64,000 nucleotides of DNA from the NCBI GenBank assembly GCA_013397115.1, contig VWZW01000879.1:1257600-1321599 (forward strand), written 5' to 3'. Origin of the DNA: Edolisoma coerulescens. Taxonomy: Eukaryota; Chordata; Aves; Passeriformes; Campephagidae. How positions within the stretch are numbered: position 1 is the stretch's first letter; each line of letters starts with the position of its first letter. Under the pieces are notes generated by a model, which worked only from the letters and a program-made list of their open reading frames with translations, had not been told where the DNA came from and did not search any database. The translations under genes and the position numbers were made by a program. Positions 62,371-64,000 of this stretch are shown here, piece by piece.

Positions 62371-63020
62371 AGCTTTTCAAACAAACATCCTTCAAAATAT
62401 TTGTTTCTCAGATGAACCAAAAAATACCCTATGTATTGCTTTCACCATAATTATACAACTAGATCACTCACAGAGTTTGAAACATTCACTAGAGCAGTAC
62501 TAGGCTGCTAAGGTCTGTGCAGTTAGAGCCCTGGGACAGTTCCAGAAAGAATGTCACAAATACATTCAGTGAAAAAATTTCCAGAGATTTCTGAATCTAA
62601 ATATGTAAAATGAACAGTAGTTAATGGAAACCAAATTTTGTGAGGTTATTTGTCTAGTGGATCAAACTTTGTTGTTCTGAGGAGTCCTGAACTTTATTTA
62701 CAGCTTGCTAGAGGAGAATGTGGCATCCACAATCTAGGAAAATGAGGGAGGAAGGATCCTATGTGTATCCTGTGTTGGTACAATTACAAGATTTTTTTGG
62801 TTTTGCTTTTTCTAAGAAGAATTCTGAGGTACACAGTCTGCAGTCCGCAGTACCTGAAACATTTAAATTTAAGTTTCCAAACCTGGTGTCATTCTTACCC
62901 ATTTACCATATTTTAACTAATGGGCATTCTGATCAGAAGGAGCAGCAGCAGCAGTGGACAGAACTATGTGTCCTGTCTGTACATTTAGCTGTGTATGTAA
63001 AGTGCAAATCATAGAGCAGT

Positions 63021-63160
63021 CATGGAATCACAGAATATTCTGGCTGGAAAGGACCCACAAGGATCATTGAGTCTGACTCTTAAATGAATGGCCCGGATAG
63101 GAATCAAACTCATGAGCTTGGCATTATTAGTACCATGCTCTAGCCAGCTGAGCTAAAGTC
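63021..63160 (-). mobile_element. tRNA-Ile/CR1 SINE (TguSINE1-like), copy 2
   Basis: The minus-strand head (63160-63090) reads ttagctcagctggctagagc (A box), then tactaataatgcc with the AAT anticodon triplet kept, then gagtttgattcc (B box), then gggcc. The tail (63089-63021) is the CR1-type end: gatccttgtgggtcc, then ccagaatattctgtgattcc. It shares its fusion point with the copy at 54274. The A box is closer to tRNA-Ile here; the B box is more changed. No unambiguous target-site duplication is visible. Confidence 0.9.
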
Positions 63161-63729
63161 TTGACAGGACATGCAAACGTGTAATGTGGCCTTGGAATGT
63201 ATGTCAGCGTGCTAATTAGCAGGCAGAAATGTAAATTCTGTGTAACTTACGGTTTAGATCAATTTAATGTTACAAGTAGCATTACTGTAGTAATCAGACA
63301 AAAGTGGCAGACCAAAGTCTTGTGTGTTTAGTGTTCTACAAAAAATGGAGCATAAAAGTGTCCTGTGAAGGTTATGATATAAGACAAGTGGTGAATGCAG
63401 GAGGAGAAGGGCTCAAAATGGAGCAGTGAGAAAATATGGGTCAAAATGGTAAGTGGAACTTGTGGTATTATAATAGCCTAATTATTGTCAAGCTTTTAAA
63501 GCTTTTAATAGGCTTTGAAACAGACAGAAATTTTGTGGTGGGGTATGAACAAAGAGAGTGAACCTGATTATGGATGTTTTATGAAGACCACCTAGCTGAT
63601 GAAGTAGAAAATGCTGGAAAGAGGAGCAGATTTGAGAGAACAAGTCACTCAACCACTTGCTAATTAGAGACGGTAGCTAAGGTGAATCCTTTGTAGAACT
63701 GTGCAATAGAGTGTTTTATCTTTTATCTT
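63161..63729. other. Short unique stretch, nothing seen
   Basis: No repeat signature and no open frame of note lie between the SINE and the LTR. Confidence 0.6.
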
Positions 63730-64000
63730 TGTCTGGGTTTAACCCTATCTGGCAACTAAGTACCACACAGCAGATCGCTAGCTCCCCCACACATCAGTGG
63801 GAGGAGAGTGGTAAAGAAAACGTAAACCTTGTGGACAGAGATAAGAACAATTTAATCAATGATACAAAATATAATAATAATAACAATAACAACAACAATA
63901 ATATTATAATAATAATACTAATGCTGTTGCTGCTGCTATTAGTAATAATAACTATAATGATAAGGAGAGGGAGAAAGTAACAGGATTCAAGAGAAACAAA
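63730..64000 (-). mobile_element. ERV LTR, 3' part, cut by the window edge
   Basis: On the minus strand the LTR 3' terminus is at 63730 (gttaaacccagaca). Upstream of it lie tgtgtggtacttagttgcc, a gggggagctagc block, and attaaattgttcttatctc. These match, in order, the 3' part of the LTR at 9839 in opposite orientation. The remainder is beyond the window. The ATTAAA-type signal followed by a T-rich stretch supports the chosen orientation. Confidence 0.82.
63868..63962. repeat. AAT/AAC trinucleotide microsatellite within the LTR
   Basis: Imperfect repeats of aat and aac with a short tgctgctgct interruption near 63923-63935. An AAT-rich stretch is, from memory, part of this LTR family, so the microsatellite probably grew from LTR sequence. 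The Asn/Ile/Leu-rich frame across it is not a gene. Confidence 0.85.

Larger units (their letters stand above)
54413..63020. other. Unique AT-rich stretch, no gene seen
   Basis: It contains a (GTT)n-rich tract (55021-55071), T/G-rich DNA at 62190-62370, a lone SINE/CR1 tail at 59651-59718 and an N at 58787. It also has a possible conserved stretch at 58480-58720. Open frames are at most 111 codons and unrecognised. The 104-codon minus frame at 62106-62420 is a Lys/Thr/Pro/Asn artefact of the T/G tract. Confidence 0.5.

Noticed and set aside
62106..62420. 104-codon Lys/Thr/Pro-rich protein on the minus strand
   Set aside because: It is the translation of a T/G-rich low-complexity tract; such composition lacks stops by chance.
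63711..63980. 89-codon Asn/Ile/Leu-rich protein
   Set aside because: The frame runs through an LTR end and its AAT microsatellite.
1..64000. CRISPR arrays, bacterial operons, ribosome binding sites or riboswitches
   Set aside because: The sequence is vertebrate nuclear DNA; no regularly spaced direct repeats or prokaryotic gene structure are present.

Overview
This window reads as nuclear DNA of a songbird (passerine). The base composition is AT-rich, there is no long reading frame, and the interspersed repeats are typically avian: CR1 retroposon 3' ends, several endogenous-retrovirus long terminal repeats (LTRs), and two SINEs built from a tRNA-Ile head joined to a CR1-type tail. As far as I know, tRNA-Ile/CR1 SINEs of this build (TguSINE1 type) are specific to passerines, so they are the strongest taxonomic clue. 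I recognise no protein-coding exon. The longest open frame is 167 codons, has no ATG at its start and resembles nothing I know. The window is best described as a gene desert or the inside of a very large intron.

Layout. 1-7778: unique AT-rich sequence with nothing recognisable. 7779-8198: plus-strand CR1 with part of the reverse-transcriptase region joined to the 3' end. 9839-10435: full-length solo LTR. 12940-13564: LTR of a related family whose 5' part contains a segment strongly resembling the Alu domain of 7SL (SRP) RNA; this is the most unusual object in the window. 19310-19606 and 26908-27067: old CR1 pieces. 28115-28970: minus-strand LTR with recognisable CCAAT boxes, TATA box, hairpin and polyadenylation signals. 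34360-35070: two CR1 3' ends of different subfamilies, nearly abutting. 35222-35810: probable minus-strand LTR. 54274-54412 and 63021-63160: minus-strand tRNA-Ile SINEs. 59651-59718: a lone SINE/CR1 tail. 63730-64000: minus-strand LTR of the 9839 family, cut by the window edge and carrying an AAT-type microsatellite.

Between the repeats, several stretches look like possible conserved non-coding elements (even composition, clustered TAAT-type motifs, short perfect inverted repeats). The best is near 22860-23275, which holds a perfect 12-bp-stem hairpin. These calls rest on sequence texture only and need cross-species alignment. No operon-like or pathway relationship exists among the features; they are independent insertions in non-coding DNA. 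One unresolved base (N) lies in a T-run at 58787.
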